Source of the DNA: Oscillospiraceae bacterium
GTDB lineage: Bacteria > Bacillota > Clostridia > Oscillospirales > Acutalibacteraceae
DNA length: 64,000 nt
NCBI GenBank assembly: GCA_015066105.1
Contig: SVOY01000001.1
Coordinates: 62,001-126,000 of the forward strand
Reading direction: 5' to 3'
Numbering within the stretch: the stretch's first letter is position 1; every line of letters begins with the position of its first letter. The notes under the pieces were generated by a model. It saw only the letters and a program-made list of their open reading frames with translations, searched no databases and was not told the DNA's origin. Position numbers and translations under genes: made by a program. Shown piece by piece: positions 26,701-35,608 of the stretch.

Positions 26701-27059
26701 TTGACGACGGCGAGGTTATAGCGCATATGGAAAAGGATTTGCAGGGTATGTTTATTCCTGCAAGGCTTGACACAAAAAAGCAGGTGCTCAAGGGCGATTT
26801 TATCACGGTAAAACAGCTCTCCCGCCTTGCGGAAAAAATGGACGGCATAATCCGCGATATGGGCAACAGCATCCACAACGGCATTGTGCCCGCAAGGCCG
26901 GTCTGCGGCTCGGCCTATACCGACGTATGCTCCTGGTGCGACTACGGCGACATCTGTATGAAGGAAAATCCCCGTTACAGATATATTGAAAAAAAGACTC
27001 ACGATGAATGTATAACAGAGCTTATGGGAGGTGAAGACGGTGAGCAGAAACTGGACTGA
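23706..27059 (+). CDS. addB: ATP-dependent helicase/nuclease subunit B
   Basis: Partner of AddA in double-strand-break end resection. 1117 residues from ATG 23706, with AAAGGAGAAGG upstream. The N-terminal Walker A is GAKGGGKT. The C-terminal RecB-family nuclease domain has VDYKSGEKKFKL. Four cysteines typical of the AddB [4Fe-4S] staple are visible: one in EDYGKCPFLFF (about residue 765) and three in the C-terminal CSWCDYGDIC. The stop overlaps addA by 20 bp, so the two are translationally coupled. Confidence 0.95.
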   Translation: MLNFIIGAKGGGKTARAHQILGEAVRRGEKAMLIVPKQFTFQSDKRILELLGPRLACEVEVLSFSRLATVVLQTFGGIARPVAKQGARNILMSLAVEAVSDKLVVFARHKNEIAVVTRMLDTLDEMKKEGISLDEFEKSTSQLEDKLLKEKARETALILRAYEATVAQNYFDDADLLSFVADTLKGKDFFTDKTLVIDGFSYFTKPELDIILTALYSAKDVYVTLTSDDINKKDELSPFAFCNESARKLRLIAGNNGVSHGRVIVCERNAADFDGALLCLEGELYKPLPRTFEKAGGAITLTSASTLLSECDFVARKIKKLLRSGRYRCRDIAVCYRNADGYERQLRHALKKYGVPLFEDKRQNIENQPLVAFISCLIELIASGFDSDSVFRLCKTGLMGITAEEISEIENYCFMWDITGRKWLSPFTENPDGLGEKMTAERAAALERINTVREKIVTPVQSLRDSFEDKNGRQAVKLIYDFLRNNGVDERLKEYAVGLEQSGLIELALEQEQVWDIVMECFDEIACTLDENAVSAERFCEIFTLVTASKSLGKLPDGFDEVMLCPAERMLTNNLPVVFVMGLNAGVFPASAGEHGIFSQREKDSFRSLGIDLGEDTGSFVLKERFLLYNALASASKELHLTFCNTGSGGEKLTPSEAVDEIKRIFPLLKIESEKTEKELELVESEQSAFELMAKSWTLETPFITSLKKYFSDKGGYAERLAAIRRAVDGEDFAFRDGENAVTLFGENMSFSASKLEDYGKCPFLFFCRYGLKAKPRIKARLDASQSGTVIHHVLEVLLKKYKGKEFLELSDEKLKIEIGIILKEYMDESMGSDEGKTERFNYLYYRTGKILEFIMLRIKAEFEQSDFAPCDFELRIGKGADVEPMVLPLERGSASLYGFIDRVDSLDLDGKRYIRIVDYKSGEKKFKLCDVMAGMNMQMLLYLVSIWRNGKGYYENITPSGVLYFPARISPLSAERETDGEVRLTNRLKSAQMSGMLVDDGEVIAHMEKDLQGMFIPARLDTKKQVLKGDFITVKQLSRLAEKMDGIIRDMGNSIHNGIVPARPVCGSAYTDVCSWCDYGDICMKENPRYRYIEKKTHDECITELMGGEDGEQKLD

Positions 27060-30000
27060 GGCACAAAAGGACGCCATAAATGCAAAAGGCGGCAATGTGC
27101 TCGTTTCCGCGGCGGCGGGCTCGGGTAAAACAGCCGTGCTTGTTGAGCGCGTTACAAGGCGGATTGTTGACAGAGAAAATCCCGTAAGAGCCGACCGTTT
27201 TCTTATCGTAACCTTCACAAGGGCGGCGGCAGGCGAAATGCGTGAAAGAATCGACGCCGCAATCAACGCTCTCATAGCAAAAAATCCTGCCGATTCCTGG
27301 CTTATAAATCAGAAAATGCTGCTTTCCTCGGCAAAAATCTGCACCATAGACAGCTTCTGCTCCTCGCTTGTAAGAGAAAACTTCAGCGAGCTTGACCTTG
27401 CCCCCGATTTCAAAACTGCAGACGAGGGTGAGCTTTCCGTGCTTTCCCTTGAAGCGGCGGATATGACAATGGAGGAGCTTTATAACCGCAAGGACAAGAG
27501 CTTTCGCGACCTTGTTGAGCTGCTTTTTGCAGGCAGAGACGACAGCAGGCTCAGCGAATGTATAATGTCACTTTATAAAAGCTCTCGCTCATTTCCTTTT
27601 CCCGAAAGCTGGCTTGACAGCCTTGCGGCGGACTTTGACAACTGCGGCGACCTTAAGAACAGCCGCCACGGTGAGGTGCTTTTCAATTATGCAAAAACCC
27701 TTTGTGAATACAGCCTTTCAATAACAAGGGGTGCCCTCAGAGAGATTGCAGGCGACCCCGGCCTTGAAAAGATGCTTTTTGATGCGCTTTCAAGAGACGC
27801 GGCACAGTATGAATACATTCTGTCATTCATCAACGGCAAATGCTGGGACGATGCAAAAAGGGGAGCGGAGAATTTTAAGGCCGCAAGACGGGGCAACACC
27901 CCCAAGCATCTCAGGGAGGATCCCTTCACCCTTTCGCTTGTCGAAAAAAGAAAGGTTGCAACAAAAAACATTGAGGACCTTGCAAAGGTTTTCTGTTGCC
28001 GTGAGGAGGATTTTTACAGCGACTGTGAGTTTTTTGCACCCATTGTAAAAAGCCTTGTTGAGGCGGCAAAGCTTTACGGAAAAAATCTTGCCCTTGTCAA
28101 AAAGCGCAAAAAGCTTGCGGATTTTGACGATATAACTCACGCCGCTCTGAGGCTTCTTGTGAAAGAGACTCCCGACGGTTGGGAAAGAACAAGGCAGGCG
28201 GAAAGCCTTTCGGCCTTTTATGAGGAAATTCTTATCGACGAATATCAGGATACAAACAAGGCCCAGGATATGCTTTTCACCGCGATTTCACGGAATAATC
28301 TTTTCCGCGTCGGCGACGTCAAGCAGAGCATCTATTCCTTCCGCCAGGCTATGCCGAAAATTTTCATTGAGCTTAAGAATGCCTATAAGCCTTATGACAG
28401 AGACGAAGGGAATTTTCCCGCAAAAATCCTTCTCGGTAATAATTTCAGAAGCCGCAGGGGAGTAACGGATATAATCAACTTCGTTTTCTCTCAGCTTATG
28501 AGCAGTGAAAGCGGCGATATTGAATATAACAGCGAGGAGGAGCTTGTGCCCCTTGCCGCTTACAGTGAAAAAAGTGAGGCCGCAACTGAGCTTCACCTTC
28601 TTGACACCACGGAGAATACCGATGAAGCCGATAACGATACCCTGCAGGCGGCTTATATTGCCGACAGAATAATTGAAATGGTTGAGGGCGGCTGTACGGT
28701 AAAGGACGGCGACGGCGAAAGAAGGGTAAGCTACGGCGATTTTGCGGTGCTGCTTCGCTCCGTAAGCAAAAAAGCTCAGATTTATGCCGATGTTTTCCGC
28801 GGCAAGGGAATACCCTGCTTTACGGAGACGGGCGGCACCTTCCTCAAGGCGAAGGAAATCAGCCTTGTTCTCAACTTCCTTCGCGTTATTGATAACCCGA
28901 AGCAGGATGTGCCCCTTATAAGCGTGCTTATGTCTCCCGTTTTCGGCTTTTCTCTTGACGAGGTAAGCCTTATACGGCTGAAGGGCAAGGGCGATTTCTA
29001 TTCGTGCCTTCTTGCCTCGGCAAATGAGGGAGAGGAAAAGTCAAAAGCCTTTCTTGCCGCGGTTTCCCGTTGGCGTAATCTTGCCGCCTGCCTTCCTGCA
29101 AGTGAGCTTATTACGGAAATATATAACGAAACGGGTATTGTGTCGGTTTTTGACGCCGCTGATAGGTCGGGCCTTAAAAGGGCAAATCTTATGCTCCTTT
29201 ACGACTATGCCTGCGTTTATGAAAAATCGGGCTACAGCGGTCTTTCCTCATTCATCCGCTTTATTGACCGTCTGAGCAGTCAGAAGCAGGATCTTACGGG
29301 TGCTCTCGGTGAGGTTCAGAGTGCCGATGTTGTCAAGATAATGACAATACACAAGTCAAAGGGCCTTGAATTCCCCGTGTGCATACTTTCTGACTGTATG
29401 AAAAAATTCAACCGTATGGATGAAACAAAAAATCTTATAGTCAACCTTAAGCACGGCCTCGGAATTGTGAGAAGAGACCTTGAAACATTTGAGCAGTACA
29501 GAACGGTCTGCCACAGTGCCGTTAAGCTTTCAATGCACCGCGACAGCGTAAGCGAGGAGCTTCGTGTGCTTTACGTTGCCATGACCCGTGCAAAGGAAAA
29601 GCTTATAATGGTTATGGCAAAGGATAAGCCCGAGGATTTGCTCAGAAAATGCAGTATTGACATTAACCTTAAGGGTCAGCGCCTTACTCCCTATGCCGTT
29701 ACAAAGGCGGGAAGCTACGGCAACTGGCTTCTTACCTGCCTTTTAAGGCACCCCGACAGCCGTGAGCTTCGCAAGCTTGCCGATATACACGAAAGCGTGG
29801 TCATCGGCTGTACATCCCCCTTGAGGGTGGTTGTGCACAAGCCACGGGCAGATGCCCCTGAGCCGGAGAAAAAAGCCTTCACCGCCGAAGCGGATGATGC
29901 CGTTTTAGGCGAAATTGAAAGCCGCCTTTCCTACCGTTATCCCTATGAGGCACTTACGGGCGTTATCACAAAGCGTGCCGCCTCTGAGGTTGACCGCAAC

Positions 30001-30567
30001 TATATTGACCGCGACTATTTTGCCTCCTCGGTGCCCTCCTTCCTTACAGAGGGGGGACTCAACGGCGCTCAGAGGGGTATTGCAACCCACACCTTTATTC
30101 AGTTTGCCGACTATGAAAAGGCCTGTGCCGACCTTGAAGCGGAAATTGAGCGTCTTACCGCAAGGGGAATACTTTCGGCCGTGCAGGCAAAGGGCATCAA
30201 CCGCAGTGCAATCAGAAGCTTTTTTGAAAGCGGTCTTTTCAGTCGTATTCTCCGCAGCCCCCTTGTTATGCGCGAAAAAAAGTTTACCCTTGAGGTGCCC
30301 GTGGGTGATGTTTATCCCGAGCTTTCCGACTTTTCCTCGGAAAAGATGATGATACAGGGTATTGCCGACTGCGCCTTTCTTGAGGACGGAGAACTGGTTG
30401 TTGTGGACTATAAAACGGACAGACTGCAGAATGAAACGGATTTTGTTGTAAAATATGCCTCTCAGGTGCTTTTATACAAAAAGGCCCTTGCCGAGTGTAC
30501 GGGCTACAGAGTAAAAAGCGCAGTGCTTTATTCCTTCCATTTGGGCAAGGAAATTGAGGTTGAGTAA
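27040..30567 (+). CDS. addA: ATP-dependent helicase/nuclease subunit A
   Basis: SF1 helicase and nuclease that unwinds and trims broken ends, yielding 3' tails for RecA. 1175 residues from GTG 27040; GGGAGGTG at 27026-27033 fits this start better than GTG 27031. Seen: motif I AAAGSGKTAVLVERV, VTFTRAAAGEMRERI, DEYQDTNKAQD, VGDVKQSIYSFRQA, IMTIHKSKGLEFPVCI and VAMTRAKEKL. The C-terminal nuclease motif is GIADCAFLEDGELVVVDYKTD. The 3' side holds only a short GGGG/CCCC hairpin (near 30592-30617), then the rpmE promoter. Confidence 0.97.
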   Translation: MSRNWTEAQKDAINAKGGNVLVSAAAGSGKTAVLVERVTRRIVDRENPVRADRFLIVTFTRAAAGEMRERIDAAINALIAKNPADSWLINQKMLLSSAKICTIDSFCSSLVRENFSELDLAPDFKTADEGELSVLSLEAADMTMEELYNRKDKSFRDLVELLFAGRDDSRLSECIMSLYKSSRSFPFPESWLDSLAADFDNCGDLKNSRHGEVLFNYAKTLCEYSLSITRGALREIAGDPGLEKMLFDALSRDAAQYEYILSFINGKCWDDAKRGAENFKAARRGNTPKHLREDPFTLSLVEKRKVATKNIEDLAKVFCCREEDFYSDCEFFAPIVKSLVEAAKLYGKNLALVKKRKKLADFDDITHAALRLLVKETPDGWERTRQAESLSAFYEEILIDEYQDTNKAQDMLFTAISRNNLFRVGDVKQSIYSFRQAMPKIFIELKNAYKPYDRDEGNFPAKILLGNNFRSRRGVTDIINFVFSQLMSSESGDIEYNSEEELVPLAAYSEKSEAATELHLLDTTENTDEADNDTLQAAYIADRIIEMVEGGCTVKDGDGERRVSYGDFAVLLRSVSKKAQIYADVFRGKGIPCFTETGGTFLKAKEISLVLNFLRVIDNPKQDVPLISVLMSPVFGFSLDEVSLIRLKGKGDFYSCLLASANEGEEKSKAFLAAVSRWRNLAACLPASELITEIYNETGIVSVFDAADRSGLKRANLMLLYDYACVYEKSGYSGLSSFIRFIDRLSSQKQDLTGALGEVQSADVVKIMTIHKSKGLEFPVCILSDCMKKFNRMDETKNLIVNLKHGLGIVRRDLETFEQYRTVCHSAVKLSMHRDSVSEELRVLYVAMTRAKEKLIMVMAKDKPEDLLRKCSIDINLKGQRLTPYAVTKAGSYGNWLLTCLLRHPDSRELRKLADIHESVVIGCTSPLRVVVHKPRADAPEPEKKAFTAEADDAVLGEIESRLSYRYPYEALTGVITKRAASEVDRNYIDRDYFASSVPSFLTEGGLNGAQRGIATHTFIQFADYEKACADLEAEIERLTARGILSAVQAKGINRSAIRSFFESGLFSRILRSPLVMREKKFTLEVPVGDVYPELSDFSSEKMMIQGIADCAFLEDGELVVVDYKTDRLQNETDFVVKYASQVLLYKKALAECTGYRVKSAVLYSFHLGKEIEVE

Positions 30568-30648
30568 AAAGAAGCGGAAACAGTCAGCAAAGGGGTGTAA
30601 ATTCATAAGGCCCCTTAAAGAAAAAAATAAATTATTTTCAAAAATATG

Positions 30649-30677
30649 TTGATTTTTCTTTTTACTTGTGCTATACT
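30649..30677 (+). promoter_or_regulatory. Promoter of rpmE
   Basis: TTGATT, 17 nt, TATACT; about 45 nt before the ATG, which has AGAGGTGA as RBS. Confidence 0.82.
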
Positions 30678-30722
30678 ATCACCCGTTAATGTAATAATTA
30701 TGCCCGAAAGAGGTGACAAATA

Positions 30723-30932
30723 ATGAAAAACGGTATCCATCCCAATTACGAGGAAACTCAGGTTAGGTGTGCTTGCGGTGCTGTAATCACAACAGGCTCA
30801 ACAAAAAAGGACCTTCGCGTTGATATCTGCTCAAACTGCCATCCCTACTTCACAGGTAAGCAGAAGCTTGTTGATACAGGCGGACGTGTAGACAGATTCA
30901 ATAAGCGTTTCAACCTTGCAAAGAACAAATAA
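30723..30932 (+). CDS. rpmE: 50S ribosomal protein L31, zinc-binding form
   Basis: 69 residues. Four zinc-ribbon cysteines are present: CAC at residues 16-18 and CSNC at 36-39. This makes it the C+ (zinc) version; the zinc-free paralogue YkrL/RpmE2 type lacks them. The HPYFTGKQK signature follows. Own promoter and strong terminator. Confidence 0.98.
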   Translation: MKNGIHPNYEETQVRCACGAVITTGSTKKDLRVDICSNCHPYFTGKQKLVDTGGRVDRFNKRFNLAKNK

Positions 30933-30948
30933 TCAACATCAAAGAAAC

Positions 30949-30980
30949 AGACGGTACAAATTATTTGTTCCGTCTTTTTT
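30949..30980 (+). terminator. Terminator after rpmE
   Basis: AGACGG ... CCGTCT with an inner ACAAA/TTTGT extension and T6 tail. Confidence 0.9.
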
Positions 30981-31021
30981 CCTTGTTACGGGACATAACT
31001 ATTATGAAAGGCGGTGATACC

Positions 31022-31642
31022 GTGGCAAGCTATAAAACCGTAAAAAATGCAAATCAGGATGAGTTTATTGTAAAAAAATCCCGCTTTATCGGCTATGTCA
31101 GACCCGTTAAAACTCAGCAGGAGGCACTTGATTTCATAGCCGAAATCAAAACAAAGCACTGGGATGCAACCCACAACGTTTATGCCTATGTGCTTCGCGA
31201 CGGTATGACCCGTCGCTTCAGTGATGACGGTGAGCCCCAGGGCACTGCGGGCATACCCTGCCTTGACGTGCTTTTAAAGGAGGAGGTAACGGACGTCTGC
31301 GTTGTTGTTACCCGTTACTTCGGCGGCATTATGCTCGGTGCGGGCGGCCTTGTAAGGGCTTATTCCCACGGCGCAAAAATTGCCCTTGACAGCGGCAGTA
31401 TAATCACAATGTCCCTTTGCAAAATCGTAAGGGTAAAAACGGATTATAATTTTTACGGCAGGCTTGTACCCCTCATCTGTGAGGAGGGGGGCATAATTGA
31501 GGACACGGAATTTACGGACCTTGTTGAGGTGACCTTCCGTATCCCCGAGGAAAAGCTGCCTTATTTTGACGCAAAGCTTGTTGATGTTTCCTGCGGAAAG
31601 TTCAGAAGTGAGGTAATTTACGAAAAATATTCGGAAATTTAA
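31022..31642 (+). CDS. yigZ: YigZ/IMPACT family protein
   Basis: 206 residues from GTG 31022, chosen because GGCGGTG lies 7 nt upstream; the ORF-track start falls in the rpmE terminator. An N-terminal UPF0029/IMPACT domain (KKSRFIGYV, DATHNVYAYVLRDG, FSDDGEPQGTAGIPCLDVL, TRYFGGIMLGAGGLVRAYS) is followed by a DUF1949 ferredoxin-like domain. The family binds ribosomes or nucleic acid and is linked to translation regulation in eukaryotes. The bacterial role is not firmly known. Confidence 0.93.
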   Translation: MASYKTVKNANQDEFIVKKSRFIGYVRPVKTQQEALDFIAEIKTKHWDATHNVYAYVLRDGMTRRFSDDGEPQGTAGIPCLDVLLKEEVTDVCVVVTRYFGGIMLGAGGLVRAYSHGAKIALDSGSIITMSLCKIVRVKTDYNFYGRLVPLICEEGGIIEDTEFTDLVEVTFRIPEEKLPYFDAKLVDVSCGKFRSEVIYEKYSEI

Positions 31643-31712
31643 ACTTTTTCAGGGGGAAAAGTCGTTTTTAAGCGTATATAATTACGAAAGTAAAACTGAA
31701 GGCGGTGTTATT

Positions 31713-32705
31713 ATGAGCACAATAAGAGAAAGAACTCTTGAAGCGGAAAGAAAATTCATTTCGCCCTACGGTATGCTTTGTGAAAACACAAGGGGAAGAC
31801 AGCGGCCGGAGGAGGAATGTCCCGTCAGAACTGCCTATCAGCGCGACAGAGACAGAATCATCCACTGTACCGCATTCAGACGCCTTAAGCATAAGACCCA
31901 GGTTTTTCTTTCTCCCGATTCGGACCATTACAGAACACGCCTTACACACACCCTTGAGGTTTCACAGATTGCGCGCACAATAGCAATGGCGCTTTCACTC
32001 AACGAAACCCTTACCGAGGCTATTGCCTTGGGTCACGATTTGGGGCATACCCCCTTCGGCCACGCCGGTGAAAGGGCACTCAATGAGGTTTTTCCCGAGG
32101 GCTTCAAGCATTATGAGCAAAGCCTCAGGGTTGCAGATGTAATTGAAAATATGAACCTTACCTATGAGGTGAGAAACGGCATACTCTGCCACACAAGGGG
32201 TGAGGAGGCCTGCACCCTTGAGGGCAGAATAGTAAAGCTTGCCGACAGAATTGCCTATATAAATCACGATATTGACGATGCCGTAAGAGGCGGTGTTATA
32301 AGCGAGGGGAATATCCCCGTTGAAGCAAGAAAATTCCTTGGCGAAAGCAAAAGCCAGCGAATAAACACCCTTGTAACCTCTGCTATCAACAACACAAGGG
32401 ATACTCTTTTGCTTGACAGAGATGTGCAGAGTGCCTTTGACATTCTTCACGAGTTTATGTTTGACAGAGTTTACACAAATCCCGTTTGTAAAAGCGAGGA
32501 GGGCAAGGCGATTGCAATGATACAGCAGCTGTATCGCTTTTTCAGTCAGAATCCCGACGAATTGCCCAATGAATATATAGAAATTGCATGGCGTGACGGT
32601 GCCGAAAGGGCGGCCTGCGATTACATTGCAGGTATGACGGACAGCTATGCACTCAAGGTTTTCTCTCACTACTTTATCCCGACGGGCTGGACGGAAAAAC
32701 AGTAA
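31713..32705 (+). CDS. dgt: Deoxyguanosinetriphosphate triphosphohydrolase-like HD protein
   Basis: Removes triphosphate from dNTPs (dGTP in E. coli). 330 residues, the type-2 dGTPase-like length. HD metal ligands are visible: RLTHTLEVSQIAR (His), ALGHDLGHTPFGHAGE (HD plus the dGTPase signature), and KLADRIAYINHDIDDAVRGG (Asp). It begins DRDRIIHCTAFRRLKHKTQVF. It directly precedes dnaG, an arrangement common in Clostridia, so it may tune dNTP pools for replication (inference). RBS AAGGCGG. Confidence 0.93.
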   Translation: MSTIRERTLEAERKFISPYGMLCENTRGRQRPEEECPVRTAYQRDRDRIIHCTAFRRLKHKTQVFLSPDSDHYRTRLTHTLEVSQIARTIAMALSLNETLTEAIALGHDLGHTPFGHAGERALNEVFPEGFKHYEQSLRVADVIENMNLTYEVRNGILCHTRGEEACTLEGRIVKLADRIAYINHDIDDAVRGGVISEGNIPVEARKFLGESKSQRINTLVTSAINNTRDTLLLDRDVQSAFDILHEFMFDRVYTNPVCKSEEGKAIAMIQQLYRFFSQNPDELPNEYIEIAWRDGAERAACDYIAGMTDSYALKVFSHYFIPTGWTEKQ

Positions 32706-32729
32706 TCATTCAGAAAAAAGGAGGATAAA

Positions 32730-34484
32730 ATGGCAAAATTTACAGATGATTTTTTGAACGAGCTTCGTATGCGCTGTGATATTGAGCAGACCATATCCTC
32801 CTATGTTCAGCTTAAACGCAGGGGCAAAAACCTTGTGGGCCTGTGCCCCTTTCATAACGAAAAAACTCCCTCCTTTACCGTTTATCCCGAAAGTCAGAGC
32901 TACTACTGCTTCGGCTGCGGAGCGGGCGGTGAGGTTATAAGCTTTATCCGCCGTGCGGAAAATCTTGATTTTACCGAGGCCGTGCGCTACCTTTGCGAAA
33001 AAGCCTCAATGACAATGCCCGCTGACGGCTATGACGATTCCATAGCGCAGAAGCGTAAACGTACCTATGAGATAAACAAGGAGGCCGCACGCTTTTTCAA
33101 TCAGTGCCTTTATACCGATGAGGGCAAAGAGGGCCTTGAATATTACAAAATGCGCGGCTATAAAAAAAGCACTATTACAAAATTCGGCCTCGGCTATGCA
33201 CCGAACAAATGGGACGGCCTTTTAAGGCATATGAGGCAGAAGGGCTACTCCTACGAGGAGCTTTATGAGGCCAACCTTGCAAACAGAAGCGAAAAAGAGG
33301 GCAAGGTGCGCTTTTACGATTCCTTCCGCAACCGTGTTATGGTGCCTATTATAGATGCAAGGGGTAATGTGGTTGCCTTCGGCGGACGAGTCCTTGACGA
33401 CAGCAAGCCGAAGTATATCAACTCCTCCGACACCCTTGTTTATAAAAAGAGCCTTGGTGTTTTCGGCCTTAATTTTGCAAAAAATTCAAAGGAGCGAAGC
33501 CTCATTCTTGTTGAAGGCTATATGGATGCTATTTCGCTTCATCAGGCGGGCTTTGACAATGTAATTGCCTGCCTCGGTACTGCCCTTACAAGTGAAATGG
33601 CGCATCTGCTTTCACGCTACTGTGAGGAGGTCATCCTTTCCTATGATGCCGATGAGGCGGGGCAAAAGGCCACGGCAAGAGCCATAGGCATTTTCAACTC
33701 AATCGGTATGAAGCTCAGGGTTGTGCATCTTTCGGGTGGTAAGGACCCGGACGAAATTTTACGAAACTACGGCCCCGAAAGGTACAGAAGCCTCATTGAG
33801 GGTGCCGCAAACGATATAGAATTTGCCCTTGTAAGGCTGAGGAGTGACTTTGACCTCGGCACCTCAGACGGCAAAATGAAGTTTCTTGAAAGGGCGGCGG
33901 AGGTTCTTGCAAACACAAGAAGCAAAATCGCCCAGGATATATATTCCTCAAGGCTGAGTGAAGAGCTTGGCGTGAAAAAAGAGTCAATCCTTGTGAGAAT
34001 TGACCAGCTTTCAAGGCGTAATGCAAGGCAGAATGAAAAAAAGCAGTTCAGCGATATTCAGCAAAGAACAATGTCTGAAAATTCAAAGGCGGCTGCCGCC
34101 AACAATACCGATATAAAAAGCATAAAGGCTCAGCAGATGCTTATTGCGGCACTGATGAAAAGCCCCGAGCTTTATCGCAAAATGGAAAACGACCTGCTTG
34201 AGAGCGATTTTTCCGTTGCGTCATATGCCAAGATATTTTCCCTTATACGGGACAAAATAAAGGATAACAGAAGCCTTGATTTCACCTGCTTTTCTCAGGA
34301 GCTTACCTCAGACGAAATGAGTGAGCTTGTGGGAATTGTGAAAAAGCACGAAAACCTTTCCGTTTCAATCAAGGCCTGCGCCGACTGTCTTGCCGCTATT
34401 CGGCTTGCGGCGGAAAAGAAGAAGGAAAAGGTTCCTTTGACTGATTTAAGCGATGAGGATTTTCTCAGGCTTTTTAAAAAGTAA
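32730..34484 (+). CDS. dnaG: DNA primase
   Basis: Synthesises RNA primers for replication. 584 residues. The N-terminal CHC2 zinc finger is complete (LVGLCPFHNEKTPSFTVYPESQSYYCFGCGAGG). The RNA polymerase core shows FGGRVLDDSKPKYINS. The TOPRIM domain has LVEGYMDAISLHQAG and SYDADEAGQKA (about residue 305). A C-terminal helical DnaB-binding region follows. RBS AAGGAGG. Upstream of sigA, as in the macromolecular-synthesis operon. Confidence 0.98.
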   Translation: MAKFTDDFLNELRMRCDIEQTISSYVQLKRRGKNLVGLCPFHNEKTPSFTVYPESQSYYCFGCGAGGEVISFIRRAENLDFTEAVRYLCEKASMTMPADGYDDSIAQKRKRTYEINKEAARFFNQCLYTDEGKEGLEYYKMRGYKKSTITKFGLGYAPNKWDGLLRHMRQKGYSYEELYEANLANRSEKEGKVRFYDSFRNRVMVPIIDARGNVVAFGGRVLDDSKPKYINSSDTLVYKKSLGVFGLNFAKNSKERSLILVEGYMDAISLHQAGFDNVIACLGTALTSEMAHLLSRYCEEVILSYDADEAGQKATARAIGIFNSIGMKLRVVHLSGGKDPDEILRNYGPERYRSLIEGAANDIEFALVRLRSDFDLGTSDGKMKFLERAAEVLANTRSKIAQDIYSSRLSEELGVKKESILVRIDQLSRRNARQNEKKQFSDIQQRTMSENSKAAAANNTDIKSIKAQQMLIAALMKSPELYRKMENDLLESDFSVASYAKIFSLIRDKIKDNRSLDFTCFSQELTSDEMSELVGIVKKHENLSVSIKACADCLAAIRLAAEKKKEKVPLTDLSDEDFLRLFKK

Positions 34485-34524
34485 ACTTTTAATTTTTATA
34501 TAAGAAAGGCAAGGAAGTAATATC

Positions 34525-35607
34525 ATGGAAAGAACTGATAAAAATCTTATGCTCAAGGCCCTTATTGATAAGGGCAGCTCCACCGGTAAGCTTACCACAA
34601 CGGAAATTGATACCGTTGTTATCGAGGCTGATATCGATATGGAGGAAATGGAAAAAATCTATACCAAGCTTGATGCCCTCGGTGTTGAAATCATTGACGA
34701 CTTAAGCGAGGAAAACCTTGATGCTATCTCCGTTGATATCGATATGCCAAAGGATTACGACAATATGCTCGGCGACCCGAAGAGCGTTATTGACGACCCC
34801 GTTAAGGTTTATCTTAAGGATATAGGCAGAGTAGAGCTTCTTTCCTCAGAGGAGGAAATCGAGCTTGCAATCCGCATTTCAAACGGCGATAAGGAGGCAA
34901 AGGAAAAGCTTACAAAGGCCAACCTGCGCCTTGTTGTTTCAATCGCAAAAAGATATGTGGGCAGAGGTATGATGTTCCTTGACCTTATCCAGGAGGGTAA
35001 CCTCGGTCTTATCAAGGCTGTTGATAAGTTTGACTATACAAAGGGCTTCAAGTTTTCAACCTACGCAACCTGGTGGATAAGGCAGGCTATTACAAGAGCT
35101 ATCGCCGACCAGGGCAGAACAATCCGTATCCCCGTGCATATGGTTGAAACCATCAACAAGGTTAAAAAGACAAGCAATATGCTCCTTCACACAAAGGGCA
35201 AGGACCCCACACCCGAGGACATTGCCCAGGAGCTTAAAATGCCCATTGATAAGGTGCGTGACATTCTGCGTATTTCGCAGGAGCCCGTTTCTCTTGAAAC
35301 TCCCATCGGTGAGGAGGAGGACAGCCACCTGGGCGACTTCATCCCCGACGAGGATGCACTTTCACCTGCAGATGCGGCCGCAATGACCTTCCTTCGCACA
35401 AAGGTCAACGAGGTTCTTGAAACTCTTACTCCGAGAGAGGCAGAGGTACTGCGCCTTCGCTTCGGCCTTCGTGACGGCACACCCCACACCCTTGAGGACG
35501 TGGGCAGAGAGTTCAACGTTACAAGAGAGCGTATCAGACAGATTGAAGCAAAGGCCCTGAGAAAGCTCAGACACCCCAGCAGAAGCAAGCACCTTAAGGA
35601 CCTTTAA
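34525..35607 (+). CDS. sigA: RNA polymerase primary sigma factor
   Basis: 360 residues, the compact Firmicutes SigA (RpoD) form. A short region 1.1 is followed by region 1.2 ([21 protein letters not shown]) and region 2 ([62 protein letters not shown]). Region 3 comes next, and region 4.2 HTH ([32 protein letters not shown]) closes it. The window's many TTGACA-17-TATAAT promoters fit this factor. Its stop is 1 nt from the next ATG. Confidence 0.98.
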   Translation: MERTDKNLMLKALIDKGSSTGKLTTTEIDTVVIEADIDMEEMEKIYTKLDALGVEIIDDLSEENLDAISVDIDMPKDYDNMLGDPKSVIDDPVKVYLKDIGRVELLSSEEEIELAIRISNGDKEAKEKLTKANLRLVVSIAKRYVGRGMMFLDLIQEGNLGLIKAVDKFDYTKGFKFSTYATWWIRQAITRAIADQGRTIRIPVHMVETINKVKKTSNMLLHTKGKDPTPEDIAQELKMPIDKVRDILRISQEPVSLETPIGEEEDSHLGDFIPDEDALSPADAAAMTFLRTKVNEVLETLTPREAEVLRLRFGLRDGTPHTLEDVGREFNVTRERIRQIEAKALRKLRHPSRSKHLKDL

Positions 35608-35608
35608 T

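Noticed and set aside
26490-27275. 261-codon minus-strand ORF across the addB/addA junction
   Set aside because: It is antisense to two complete, overlapping, motif-rich genes, has no RBS or promoter, and its composition mirrors the sense codons.
31995-32669. 224-codon minus-strand ORF opposite dgt
   Set aside because: Antisense of a conserved HD-domain gene with every family motif; no RBS.
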